DNA of 64,000 nt from Tricholoma matsutake. Taxonomy: Eukaryota; Basidiomycota; Agaricomycetes; Agaricales; Tricholomataceae. Positions 10,511 through 20,699 of this stretch are shown piece by piece. The notes below the pieces were generated by a model. It did no database searches. It worked only from the letters and a program-made list of their open reading frames with translations, and was not told where the DNA came from. The stretch's first letter is position 1. Each line of letters opens with the position of its first letter. The position numbers and the translations under genes are program-made. The stretch covers positions 9,486,001 through 9,550,000 of the forward strand of contig AP026543.1 in the NCBI GenBank assembly GCA_026075535.2, given 5' to 3'.

Positions 10511-12156
10511 AGTGATGAGATCGGAACTGTGGGTTGGGCTGGTGCAGAATAATTGATGGTAGGCAAGATACCTGCATTATGCCAGCAGTGTCTGATAGTT
10601 GTGGTGTCCACCTCATGCCAAGCAAGATCAGTGAGCTGCATGGCTTGAAGTTGATTGATGTCATAGATTTTGGAAGGGGTAACACCTGTGTCATAGTGGT
10701 CAATTGCCTGTTGAATGTATTTTGCATGGTAATGGGCCTTGAAGCACCTGATTATGCCCTGGTCCATAGGTTGGACATGGGCTGTGAGGTTTGGTTTAAA
10801 ATTCACAACATGGATGTTTTGAAGACTGTCTGGAATGATATGGCCCAAGAAATTATCTTGTAAAAGAATGATCTTGCATTTTCTCACTCTCAATTCATGG
10901 TCCCATGGTTGCAGCCATTCTTGATAAAGTTCAGCTGTCATCCAGGCTTTTGTGTTGTTCTGGTCATGGAAACCAAGTTGCATGCCTGTTTTGTTTTGGA
11001 ACGCTCGTAATTGCCTTCCCGATGATAAGAGGTGGCAGTTTCTCTGATCCATCTGCATTCGATGTGAGAAGGTATGTCAACTGAACCTTTTTCCCTTTGA
11101 CCCCAGAAGACTTCTTATCAGCGAGGCCCTGATTGGGAGGCAACCTGTCTGTCAAATCAGTGTGACTGAACCAAGGAGAAGAAATGGTGCTTGCCCATAG
11201 AAGAGCCCTGTCTCATCTGTGTTGAAAAGGTCCTGCAGCTCAATGCCATCCTTCTCAACAAGCTCTCAGATATGTTGTCGCTCCCTTTCAGCCATTTCCA
11301 GGGTCACTGATGCAGCCTCGCCATGACATTTGAACTCTTTCAGGCCATTCCTAGTCTTGAACTGAGCCAACCAACCATCACTCAAGTTGAGGCATTCATC
11401 CTTTTGAACACCCACCATATCCACAAATCTTGACCATTTTTGATGTAAAACCTCGCCAGTCAGAAGAATGTTGTCCAACATTGCCTTTGACACCCATGAG
11501 TCCATCATCTCTGTAACCTCTGGATGCTGAGTTTGTCGAGCATGTTTTGCTGTCTGTGCCCCACTGCAAGTCCATTCTTCTTGCCACTTTTCTTCCTTTA
11601 CCCATGCTGAGATGAGGGGCTGCTTGATTCTGAGGTTTGGATATATGGCATCAAAGTGTTTTGCTGTTTTGGACTGGTTTTCACCATTGGCATGGTACCA
11701 ATCCAAGATTTCAATGTGCTGGGCCAGCGTTGCATTCTCCTTCTTGGTGAAAACTGGCACAGGGCTATCCTTCTTCTTGGGTTCTTTGGGTGTGTGCTCT
11801 GGGTGTTTAGTTGGTCAGTTCCAGCTTTAAAACTAGGAAATATTGGACACACATTTTTGCTTCTTTCCTACCACCTTGCTGAGATCACCAGCAGCCTCAC
11901 ATAGCCTCTGCACAACACCCTTCTGTTCACCACCCAGTCTCACAAAGCCCCGCTCATAGTCTGAGGCATTCTCCAAGGCCTCCAGGACCTGCTGCTCATC
12001 CACCAAATTGGCATTGTGGTCAAGCCATCACTCATCTTGTGATGAAATTGACTTCTTTTCTGGTAGTTGAGCCTGAAGAGCCTCCTTCTTTGCCTTGACT
12101 CAATTTTTAAGGATTTTCAGCCCTTTTTAGAGGACCTCAAGTGGCTTCAGTGCCAT
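10511..12156 (-). pseudogene. pogo-like transposase, N-terminal and central part (CENP-B HTH plus DDE)
   Basis: This is the 5' part of the pogo transposase, reading leftward from a likely ATG at 12156-12154. The N-terminal segment includes 'EQQVLEALENASDYERGF'. A basic linker and a CENP-B/Tc5-type helix-turn-helix follow ('ATLAQHIEILDWYHANGE'; 'LISAWVKEE'; 'LNLSDGWLAQFKTRNGLK'). Next comes a DDE_1 catalytic domain: 'FNTDETGLFYG' with the first Asp, 'KIILLQDNFLGH' with the second, and 'VQPMDQGIIRCFKAHY'. Such proteins bind the transposon ends and cut and paste at TA. In-frame TGA/TAA codons and frame changes break it. Its 3' part lies beyond the Gypsy insertion at 1944-2395. Confidence 0.8.
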
Positions 12157-12309
12157 GGTTTTCATGAAAATTGTGTAAAAATTAGTTTATTTGGGGGTTT
12201 GTGGTGGATCAATCCTCCATAATTAAGGTTCAGGCCACAAATGTCCAAAAATGTACTAGTAAAATGTATGGGTTTTGAGTCATGAAGGGTATGCATTATG
12301 GAGTATCAT

Positions 12310-13148
12310 TAGTGTTGAAGGGTCCAGTCCATGGGACCGAAAAAAAGACCGAAATTGGACTGAATTGGACCAGAAAAGACCGGACCAGTGGTCTATTTAT
12401 GGACCGGTCTTTTGCAGTTCAGTTAGCAGTCTTTCCATTTTGAAAAATGTTGTAAAACTGAAGAAAACCGGTCTAAACCGGTTAGGACCAGTTTAATCGT
12501 GAAAACATATATTGGACCATGTTCCCACATGAAATCCGGAGAATTCGACCTCTGGTTCATAAAAAATGGTTAAGAATTGAGCAAGATATAAGCAAATCTA
12601 TTTTTGTATGAGTATTTTGTTGTATCAGATTGATTTTCATTTCATCTTACTCATATGTTGATCATGTGCTTGATTCTATTAATGATCATAGGACTAACAT
12701 GTATAATAATACTCCCACCATTTGTCAATGCATGCTATGCATTACATAATTTATGGTTGTCACATTACATTTCTTGGTGTTCAGCACGAGTCATTCAGTA
12801 GATGTATTTTTATATTGATCATAGCCAAGTCAAATGTTGATGAAATGTCTTAAAAGTTAGACCAAATGATGGGGAATTACAATGTCTATCTATCTGTACA
12901 GTGGTTATAAGGTCCGGGTAATATTTGCTAAGATACATATGGGTTCTATTAATATGACAAATTTCACGACAAAACATCGGTCTGAACCAGTCTTAACCAG
13001 TCTTTTTCGGTCTTTTAACTGGAAAGGACCGGTCCTAGGTGGTCCAGTTCGGTTCTAGCAGTATCTGGGTCGGTCCTGGACTGGTTTAGGTTGTGGTCTT
13101 TACATTTTTGGGTCAAAAAACCGAACTGGACTGGACCCTTAAACACTA
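12310..13148. mobile_element. Non-autonomous hAT-type element (839 bp)
   Basis: The ends are TAGTGTTGAAGGGTCCAGTC and the complement of GGACTGGACCCTTAAACACTA. The 8-bp duplication AGTATCAT is exact (12302-12309; 13149-13156). The arms are rich in 'GACCGGTC' and 'AACCGGTC' type words, the interior is AT-rich, and there is no ORF of note. It is inserted inside the pogo element, near that element's 5' side. Confidence 0.88.
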
Positions 13149-13840
13149 AGTATCATGGAGGTATGGGTTATTGACTGAAATTCCCTGCATACCAAGTCGG
13201 TAACTTGAAAAACCTATGGGGTAAGAGGGAGTATGGGTTATCAGGGCTATGGGTTAAGAGGGCTTCAACTGTATTAAATACAACTATTTCCATTGCACCC
13301 TGCAAGCAGGCACTCGCAGTAGTGAGGGGCTATTCAGATGAAAAGAAAGAAAGACAAAACAAGACAAAAAGAAAGAAAAATGACCCCACATTCACATTGG
13401 GGGGGTCATAGTGTCATTGTTGCACCATGTTTGGCATTGTTGTCCCCTGCATTTGTTGTTGTTCCCCGCATTTGGTACTTTGAATATATGGTCAAAAAGG
13501 CAAGGGGCCCATGATAACACAGTGGGTAGTTGTGCCTCCCTCCACCATTATTGCTGTGGTCCTCAGAAATGAAGGTGGAGATTAGTACGCCCTTATACAT
13601 ATTTTATAACTCTGTGAAATTCATAATAGTATTGCATTATGATCAATTCATATCCCACTCCTTGTATAGTAAATGAGACTTTCTAGGTGCCATGGAACCC
13701 AGACTGTGAAAGATACCCCTAGATGTAGAGGTGAGTATGTAGTCACCTGGCAATATGCTTGATATTGCTGCATATAGTCCATAGAAGTTTAGTGAGGAAG
13801 AATCCAGCAAAAGCGACGTCGATGAGGATACCCTAACATA

Positions 13841-13928
13841 TTGTTGTCCCCTGCATTTGTTGTTGTTCCCTGCATTTGTTGTTGTTCCCTGCATTTGTTG
13901 TTGTTCCCTGCATTTGTTGTTGTTTCCC
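13841..13928. repeat. 19-bp tandem repeat
   Basis: TTGTTGTTGTTCCCTGCAT is repeated about four times with few changes. Confidence 0.85.
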
Positions 13929-14520
13929 ATGTTCATCATTGTCCCCCACATTTGTCATTGTCCTGTGTTCACCATTGTTGTTGTCCTTGTCCCACATTTG
14001 TTGTCATTGTTGTCATTATTGTCCTGCATTCATTGTTGTCCTGCCATTGTTGTCCCCCCCATTCATCATCATTGTGTTGTTGTCCCCACCTCTTCTTTGT
14101 TGTTCCCCCTGCCTGCTGTCTGTTTGTTCATGTTTGTGTTGTTGTTTGACACCCCCATTCCATCATTGTCAGCACCACCATTTCCCCCTACGAGCAGTGG
14201 CTTGTAGGTGGGGTGGTAGTTCTGTGACATGGCATTGGTGGTGGTGCTGCTGGTGGTATGTTGTCAGGTGTGGTTGTAGTTGTGTCAGCCAGAAATGAAA
14301 CCCAGTCCCACCCTGTGAGGCTCGCAGTGGTGGTGTTATGTGGAAGGTAGGTTGGTAAGGGTAAGATACTAAAAAATAAATCAAATTAGTTAGTAGAAGA
14401 AAAGAAATCAACAAAGATACAATCATACCTGTGGGCCCAAATGATGCTAGTCTGTTGTTTGGGCCCTTGTGTGTCCTTTCCATTGTGGTGCAGGGTTTTT
14501 GAGGTTGGCGCTGTGGGTGT

Positions 14521-14676
14521 TGTGGGTGGGTGAAGAGAGAGTGGTGGATGGGTGAAGAGAGAGTGGTGGGTGGGTGAAGAGAGAGTGGTGGGTGGGTGAA
14601 GAGAGAGTGGTGGGTGGGTGAAGAGAGAGTGGTGGGTGGGTGAAGAGAGAGTGGTGGGTGGGTGAAGAGAGAGTGG
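14521..14676. repeat. 22-bp minisatellite, seven copies
   Basis: Unit GGTGGGTGAAGAGAGAGTGG (with GT between units); one unit has GGTGGATG. Near-perfect copies suggest recent expansion. Confidence 0.9.
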
Positions 14677-15733
14677 TGGTGGAAGTGGTGTCATGGTTCA
14701 TTGGCAGTTGTGGGAATTAATTGGCAAGTGGTGCCACTTTCTTTTTGTTGGGGCACCAGCACAACCAAATGGTCTGTGTGCAGCTATGGGGTATATAAGC
14801 ACTCATTTCTTCAAATGCTTTTTCCCCCAGGCTTGTCCCATTGTCCATTCCTCAACATGTTATCGAGTATAAATAGTAAATAGTATTAATTTAGTACATA
14901 TTTGTTGTAAAGTAGATACATTTATATGAGTACATAATACTGTAAGAAGACTGGTTGCGACCAATTGCAACCAGTCTTCAAATGGTTTTCAAAGATTTTT
15001 GAAATGAGGCAACTGGCAACTGGAATGACCCCAAATATGGGCAACTGCAATTGAAAAAAAGACCAGACCGAGGTTTGGTCCTAGTGTTTGAAGGTCCGGT
15101 TCGGTCCAGTTTTTTCAATTTAGTATTGAAACTGCAACTGCAACCAGTTCAATTAAATTCAAAAACTATATAAAACTGAACTGGACTGCACAAAACTGGT
15201 TTATAACAGTTCAAACCAGTACAACAACTGGTTGTCAACAGGCTTAGGTCAGTCCAAACTGACCCAAGCTAGTTAATGTCAAACACTAGCTATATTAATG
15301 AATTTTGAACACTTCTAAAGTTATAAAGTTACTATAACACTATACTAATGAATATCAGTCACTAATAATACTATACTACTAAAGAAACACTCAAAAATGA
15401 AGTGTGGAAAGGTGGGGGGCAAGCCCAAAGAAAGTTGATGGAATGTGGGAGCCTTTATATACCCAAAAATGTGCACAGACCATGTAGTCACATGTGTGTG
15501 AATAAACAATAAAAAGTGGTGTCTTTTTATTATTTATTCTTTTTATTGTTTATTCACACACATGTGACTACATGGTCTGTGCGCATTTTTGGGTATATAA
15601 AGGCTTCCACATTCCATCAACTTTCTTTGGGCTTGCCCCCCACCTTTCCACACTTCATTTTTGAGTGTTTCTTTAGTAGTATAGTATTATTGGTGACTGA
15701 TATTCATTAGTATAGTGTTATTAGTAACTTTTA

Positions 15734-16723
15734 CAGTCTCCTACCCAGCCGCAGTTCTGGGGTAGGGAGAAAGTGATATGCAATTGTCAATCAGAGTAGA
15801 GAACATATTTTTAGACATCCTGGCAACTTCCTCAATTTCAAACTCCATACTCCTAATTTCTCCAACCCCTGCACAGCGGCTGGCTTTTTACAACTGTAAA
15901 CAACTCAGCCACCTACTGTCCGCCGCCGGAAACTTTCCATATTTGGTATTTTATTGCCTGCTATTAATGTAATCAAAACTTTTTACAGAGTCGGGTCAAG
16001 TCATGTCAAGTCGCATCATGTTTGAGGGTCAACGCTATTTTCAACTTGTTGTGTACTATGCATCAACCTTGGACATCTGATACACTACTGCTCAGTGAGA
16101 TTTGTGATGAGGTAGAACAGCTTTTTCACCACCGCCCTTGTTTATGGCAAATCTGTGTTGTTCAGGCAATTTTGAAAAATGACAAAGATATAGCATCTAT
16201 CTCAGCAACAGGTTCTGGCAAGACTCTAACTTTTTGGATGCCACTTCTCTTCATACCTGAAGGCATTCAAATTGTTGTCACCCCATTGAACATTTTGGGC
16301 AAGCAAAATGTCGACACTCTGACAAAAGTGGGAATCAACGCGGTTTCAGTAACAGCAGACAGTGCTACTGCAGCAACCTTCCAGGTCCAGGTTGGAGTCT
16401 TCCAAGAGAGCCCAAACAAATTCAGCTATAGTCAAATCTGAGGCATGCAGTGTGAAGATATCAATAAGTGCTTGAAGTGCTACTGGGGTAGCCATATCAT
16501 AGAAATATACTGTCCAAATGCAGAAGTGTGTCCCCGGGTGGCTGAGTTGTTTACAGTTGTAAAAAGCCAGCTGCTGTGCAGGGGTTGGAGAAATTAAGAG
16601 TGTGGAGTTTGAAATATGGAAGTTGCCAGGATGTCTAAAAATACATTTGTTCTCTGATAATCAAGTTGCGTACCACTTTCTGACTTTCTCCCTACCCCAG
16701 AACTGCGGCTGGGTAGGAGACTG
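15734..16723. mobile_element. Pack-MULE-like element 1 carrying a RecQ-like helicase fragment
   Basis: Long terminal inverted repeats of about 190 bp begin CAGTCTCCTACCCAGCCGCA. They are flanked by an exact 9-bp duplication TAACTTTTA (15725-15733; 16724-16732), the size typical of Mutator-like elements. The unique centre (about 15960-16520) carries a helicase fragment instead of a transposase. This is the structure of a Pack-MULE, a non-autonomous element that has captured part of a gene. A plausible helper transposase, or its relative, lies at 17956-20620. Confidence 0.85.
16058..16441 (+). pseudogene. RecQ-like DNA helicase fragment inside Pack-MULE 1
   Basis: A frame from ATG 16058 (MHQPWTSDTLLLSEICDEV) includes 'LWQICVVQAILKNDKDI', Walker A 'SATGSGKTLTFWMPLLF', motif Ia-like 'IVVTPLNILGKQNVDTL', and a stop at 16439-16441. 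That is the first third of a RecQ-type SF2 ATPase core. DEAH, motifs III-VI and the RQC/HRDC parts are absent. After about residue 110 the reading enters the repeat arm. A functional helicase is excluded; a truncated protein is conceivable. Confidence 0.75.
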
Positions 16724-16831
16724 TAACTTTTATAGCTTTAGAAGTGTTGAAGAGTCATTAGTAGAACTTTAGTAGTGTATGAAGTTCATTAAAGTAGGGT
16801 TTGAGATTGCTACTATTAGTATATAGAAACC

Positions 16832-17705
16832 CAGGCTCCGAAAACCAGCATCTTGTATCGCTTGGAAGGTTGCTTTATCCCAATACAGCATGTTATGTAA
16901 GATATGTACAAACATGAACAAAATAAATAAGACCAAACTCAACGAACACAACCAACCAAGTGATAGAGAGGCTGGTGTTTTTTAGATTTGGTCATCTTGG
17001 AGATCATTTGTCAGCCCTCAAAAAATACCCAAAAAATACCTTTACTTGTTATTCACTTACTCAATTTGGTAGCCATAAACATCACTATGAAGTCACTCTT
17101 AAAACTCTAAAATGCATGGCTGCACATTCTTGGAGCATCGAAGATATCCATAATCTGGTCCAGCAAAAGTTCAAGAAGCATCCCTGCTGGATGCAAGTTA
17201 AAATCACTCTTGCATTGTATGCTGGGAAGGATGTCATTGGGTGTGCTGCAACTGGTGCAGGGAAAACTCTTTCATTCTGGATTCCTCTCTTCAGTGCTCT
17301 GCAGTACTGAAGTTATAAATTCAAGCAATGTTGTGCCATGGGCATGGAGAATGGTCAAAATGGCCTTGATCTGCAAATCAGGGAGTGGTACAGGCATACA
17401 TATGATAATCTAATCATTTCATTCTAATCTCAAATCAATCTCGACTTAGATTGATGGTAAGTTGTTGTGACAATGGGTTTGCTGATGTGACACTGGTGAT
17501 GGTAAAGGTATTTTTTGGGTATTTTTCAAGGGCTGACAAATGATCTCCAAGATGACCGAATCTAAAAAATGCCAGCCTCTCTATTGCTTGGTTGGTTGTG
17601 TTCATTGAGTTTGGTCTTATTTATTTTGTACATATCTTACATAACATGCTGTACTGGGATAAAGCAACCTTCCAAGTGATATGAGATGCTGGTTTTAGGA
17701 GCCTG
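16832..17705. mobile_element. Pack-MULE-like element 2 carrying a second RecQ-like fragment
   Basis: Inverted repeats of about 200 bp begin CAGGCTCC and share 'TGCTTTATCCCA.TACAGCAT' and 'CATCTTGGAGATCATTTGTC' in both arms. The 9-bp duplication ATAGAAACC is exact (16823-16831; 17706-17714). The first five to eight bases (CAG.CTCC) match element 1, but the rest of the repeats differ, so it is a separate family member, inserted about 100 bp from element 1. Confidence 0.85.
17104..17310 (+). pseudogene. RecQ-like DNA helicase fragment inside Pack-MULE 2
   Basis: Reads 'LVQQKFKKHPCWMQVKIT', then Walker A 'AATGAGKTLSFWIPLFSAL', and stops at 17310. It is equivalent to the N-terminal RecA-like lobe of RecQ up to motif I and diverged from the copy at 16058-16441 (for example CWMQ against LWQI). 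This makes two independent captures, or two diverged copies of one capture. Confidence 0.7.
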
Positions 17706-17955
17706 ATAGAAACCTTGCATGCTAAGGCCAGTTGCAACCAACTTTTGTCAGTTTTTAATAATGATACAATCTTTGCAACTGCAACTGACACTCTAAGGAA
17801 TAGAAGGCAACCGCAACCAAAAAAAGATTGGCTGCAGTTTGGTATGGTCCAGTTGTAGTTTTTTTCTGGTTCAATGAACTGGACTTTCAAACACTATTCG
17901 GTCCAGTTTGGTCCTATGGTTATTTTTGGACCTATAGACTGGACCTTGAAACACT

Positions 17956-20620
17956 ATGATCAGCTACTTAAGCAATATGCAGGCTCGGCACCCCATCTAT
18001 CAATTTTTAGCCAGCTTGCAAGATGAACCAAGGATCAATTTTCAGGCAATCAAGGCACCTGTCAAATCTCAGCCCAGTTCTGAAATTATTGACTTGTCAT
18101 TTTCAAGCCCACCTGCTCCAATCAAACAAGCGCCAAAAAATGTAATTGATCTTGTATCACCTCTCAAACCTTCTCATAAACCTGTGTGTGTAAAATCTCC
18201 ATCCCCAGATGTCATTATCCTTGGGCCACCTGTGAAACATATCAAAAATGAACCTGTTCTCACACTTCCTATGACATCTGGGCATGTTATTGTGTTTTAT
18301 GATGACTCTGACATTGAGGAACTCCCTGCAAAGCCTGACCCACATTCCAAGCTACTGTTGAATATCAATCTCAAATCAGCTCCTGTTGATGATCAAAAAG
18401 CACACTGAACTGAGCAACTCCACAGATGCTGGGGCAGGTCCTCATGGGTTCTGTGTACAATTCTATGGAGGCTGCTCAGGATGTGGTATATGCACAACAG
18501 GAAAAACTCAGCCATACCTGGTGAATGGGACAGTCAACCCACTTTCTGGATGAAACTATCAAGAAAGTCACTTTGCATTGTAACCATTATTACCACCACA
18601 TCCCCTCACACTTGGCATCAATTGATCCCTCAGATCACTGCCAAGGAAAAACAATCAAAACTGAATGCTTTGCTCATGTCAATGTCAATCACATACAAGG
18701 GGGACTCTGGCATATAACAACTGTTGCATGGGAACACAATCACCAATGAGAAGTATCTGTTGGAGGTATTGTTTCATGCCCACCAACAGAGGCTCAGCAT
18801 GAGCTTGTTGCAAAATTTTCTGATCCAACATTTTCATGGGGAACACTCAAGACCATTCTGACAGAACATTTTCCAACTCACATCCTTGAACCACGCCAAA
18901 TAACTAACCTACTCAATGATGCACGATGGGAAGCTTGTGCTACAATTCCAGCCCTTGGTGATACCTCAGCAATCTTGAATAGCCTTTGAGAAAAAGGTGA
19001 ACATGAACATGGGTGGTGGTATCAGATCCAACCAGATGAAAACCAAGTTCTGATTGGTCTCTGGTGGCAGTCTCCTGCTCAGGTTACCCTTCTACAGCAG
19101 TTTTATGATCTCCTGATCACTCATAACTCATATAATCATAACCAATATGGCTATCCTTTGAGCATTGGTAGTATTATTGATAACTTTGGAAAATCCTGAA
19201 ATGCATGGTATGCATTCCATTGTTCTGAAGATATTGCCACACACAGGTCTTCCAATGTCATCTTGATGCTGCTGGCAAACATCCCAAAGTTGTTGCATCT
19301 GATCACCATCCTTCTCTTCTTGCATCAGTTCCACATGTCATGCCTCTCAGTCACCATGTATACTGCCTTCACCATTTGAATGGCAATGTTACAGTACAAC
19401 TATGAGCAGCTCTTGGGAGTGATTGGATAAACTTCAATTGTGAATTTTGGGCTACATACCAGGCAGTCTCCCCAGTGGAATTTGACCATCTTTGGGCTTT
19501 GCTTGCTTCACATTACCCAGCTGCTAAGCAGTATCTTGAAGAGGAGTTATATCCATGTAGAGAAAAATGGGCTTTGGCCTGGATCATGACAAACTTTACT
19601 GCTGGGGTTAGGACAAATGGCTGTGCAGAGGCAGAGAACAAGACAAGCAAAACACTTGGCAATGCCAAAAAGACTCTCCTGCAGGTCTTTGATGCTCTCA
19701 ACCAGTGCACATTAGACCAGACAGGTCATGAATTGATACAAACCCGAGAGGTAAATTGTGTTTTTAACTTGTGTTCACTAGCATGTGCTGACTCCAAATC
19801 CACAACTTGAAGTCGTCCAGAAGGCAGCATATTACACAATTAGAATCATTGTTTCTTTTACCCCTTGCAACACTTCGAAAATATGTTGGGCCATTTGCAC
19901 TTCACACCTGCCATCAACAAATGCAGCATAGCCTATTCCATACAGAAGTAGTTCAATTACCACCACAAGTTCAAAAATGGGCAAGCTATCAGATCCCATT
20001 CTCGGCAGTTTCACAAAGTGCTGACAAAATGACAGGAGGGACATGATTTGGTGACTGATAATATGGATAAGGAGTTCAGTTGGAAGTGTAAGGAAGAGGA
20101 TGTAAGTAGTAATTAACCTTTATATGACTTGGAATCAATTGTCTTTGGTAGTGCATGATGAACAGTTTTGATGCTTATGTCTCAACTTGCTGGCTCTTAC
20201 AGCTCATCATGGGATGTGGGCTAGTCATTGAGCATCTGCTACAGATTGTGCACACTGTGACTGAAAAATCACACCATCTTGCTCTCCTACAAGATAAGCA
20301 ATACATCTGTGACTGCTGCATGGGACTTAACCTTGGTCTTCCATGCCATCATTACTTCAGGGCTTGGACAGATGTAAAGGGTCTGCCATTTCATATTGGA
20401 CTGATTTGACCACAGTGAGTGCCACAAATTGGAACTATCAAGCCATTGTCATTATTAATTTCTTGCCAAAGCTGGTACCAAAATCCATCACTAAATATCA
20501 TGGATGTCCCCCCTGTGACTTGAGAGCATGCATTAAGACCAGAGGAGCTGCTGTTTTCAATATACATCAGCAATTCCCACCTTCTGTCAAACCCACTAGA
20601 TCTGACACATAGCTTTACAT
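17956..20620 (+). pseudogene. MULE transposase, FAR1-like, with SWIM zinc finger
   Basis: A Mutator-like transposase gene. Order: an N-terminal region with four SUMO-interaction-like motifs (17956-18408; 'SEIIDLSF', 'NVIDLVSP', 'DVIILGPP', 'HVIVFYDDSDIEEL'); a Cys/His DNA-binding region of FAR1/WRKY-GCM1 type ending 'ITTVAWEHNH' (18450-18748); a MULE catalytic region (about 18780-19760; 'GYPLSIGSIIDNFGKS', 'VASDHHPSLLASVPHVMP', 'WIMTNFTAGVRTNGCAEAE'); and a SWIM finger 'YICDCCMGLNLGLPCHHYF' (about 20308-20365). TGA codons sit where arginine is expected ('GKS*NAWYAF', 'VQL*AALGSDW'), and there are several frameshifts and probable introns (about 20041-20150). It is likely the oldest element of the nest; its own terminal repeats were not identified. 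Confidence 0.82.
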
Positions 20621-20699
20621 CACCAGCTGCTCAACCTATGAGAACCCTCAGTGCACATACCATTTATCATGAAGCACAAGCTGCACTTCACCCCCTTCT

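Larger units (their letters stand above)
1774..13271 (-). mobile_element. pogo/Tigger-like DNA transposon (split by Gypsy and hAT insertions)
   Basis: Inverted ends CAGTCAAAGCCCTCTTAACC (from 1774) and the complement of ...GGCTTCAACTG (to 13271), each flanked by TA (1772-1773 and 13272-13273), fit the TA target of the pogo/Tc1-mariner group. Subterminal repeats of 'GGGTTA..GAGGG' text extend about 90 bp inward at both sides. After removing the Gypsy (2401-10505) and the hAT (12310-13148) with their TSD copies, about 2.5 kb remains, enough for one transposase gene (minus strand). The insertion lies in the left arm of the outer hAT element. Confidence 0.85.
13274..15081. repeat. Interior of the outer hAT element: GC-rich modules and minisatellites
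   Basis: Holds hairpin GACCCC..GGGGTC (13382-13408), modules around 'GAGCAG..GCTC' motifs, and the block 'GGGCCCAAATGATG' preceded by 'AAGAAATCAACAAAGATACA' (about 14395-14480). It also has the promoter-like 'GGGGTATATAAGC' region (14785-14800), then 'CAACTGGCAACTGG' repeats. The same order is found in 46200-47460. A 365-bp AT-rich segment (about 13473-13838) lies between two copies of 'TTGTTGTCCCCTGCATTTG' and may be a further insertion. Open frames in this stretch are low-complexity and not convincing genes. Confidence 0.6.
15082..17896. mobile_element. Palindromic hAT-type element hosting two Pack-MULE-like insertions
   Basis: The ends are TAGTGTTTGAAGGTCC and the complement of GGACTTTCAAACACTA. 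The flanks TTTGGTCC (15074-15081) and TTCGGTCC (17897-17904) match at 7 of 8 bases. Sequence on both sides rejoins to the text of the 46015-47503 copy. Without the two inserts, about 933 bp remain, forming one long imperfect palindrome centred near 15520. Both arms hold 'GCCTTTATATACCC', a TATA-like box, in opposite directions. No protein is encoded by the core. Confidence 0.82.
1572..17956. mobile_element. Outer hAT-type non-autonomous element carrying nested insertions
   Basis: The ends are TAGTGTTTTAAGGTC (1572) and GGACCTTGAAACACTA (17956), imperfect inverted repeats. The flanks carry an exact 8-bp duplication TGATCAGC at 1564-1571 and 17957-17964, which is the hAT hallmark. Subtracting the pogo element (1774-13271) and the palindromic hAT (15082-17896) leaves about 2.07 kb. 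That remainder is homologous end to end with the element at 46015-47503 (same left-end text, GC-rich modules, 'CAACCAAATGGTCTGTG' block, and right-end 'CTATAGACTGGACCTTG'). It encodes no recognisable hAT transposase, so it would have needed one in trans. Confidence 0.85.

Noticed and set aside
13841..14298. Three overlapping plus-strand frames of 100-140 residues
   Set aside because: They are Cys/His/Pro-rich translations of TTGTTGTCCC-type low-complexity DNA, open in several phases at once.
14521..14676. Regular short repeats that could suggest a CRISPR array
   Set aside because: The copies abut without unique spacers, the genome is eukaryotic, and there is no cas context; it is a minisatellite.
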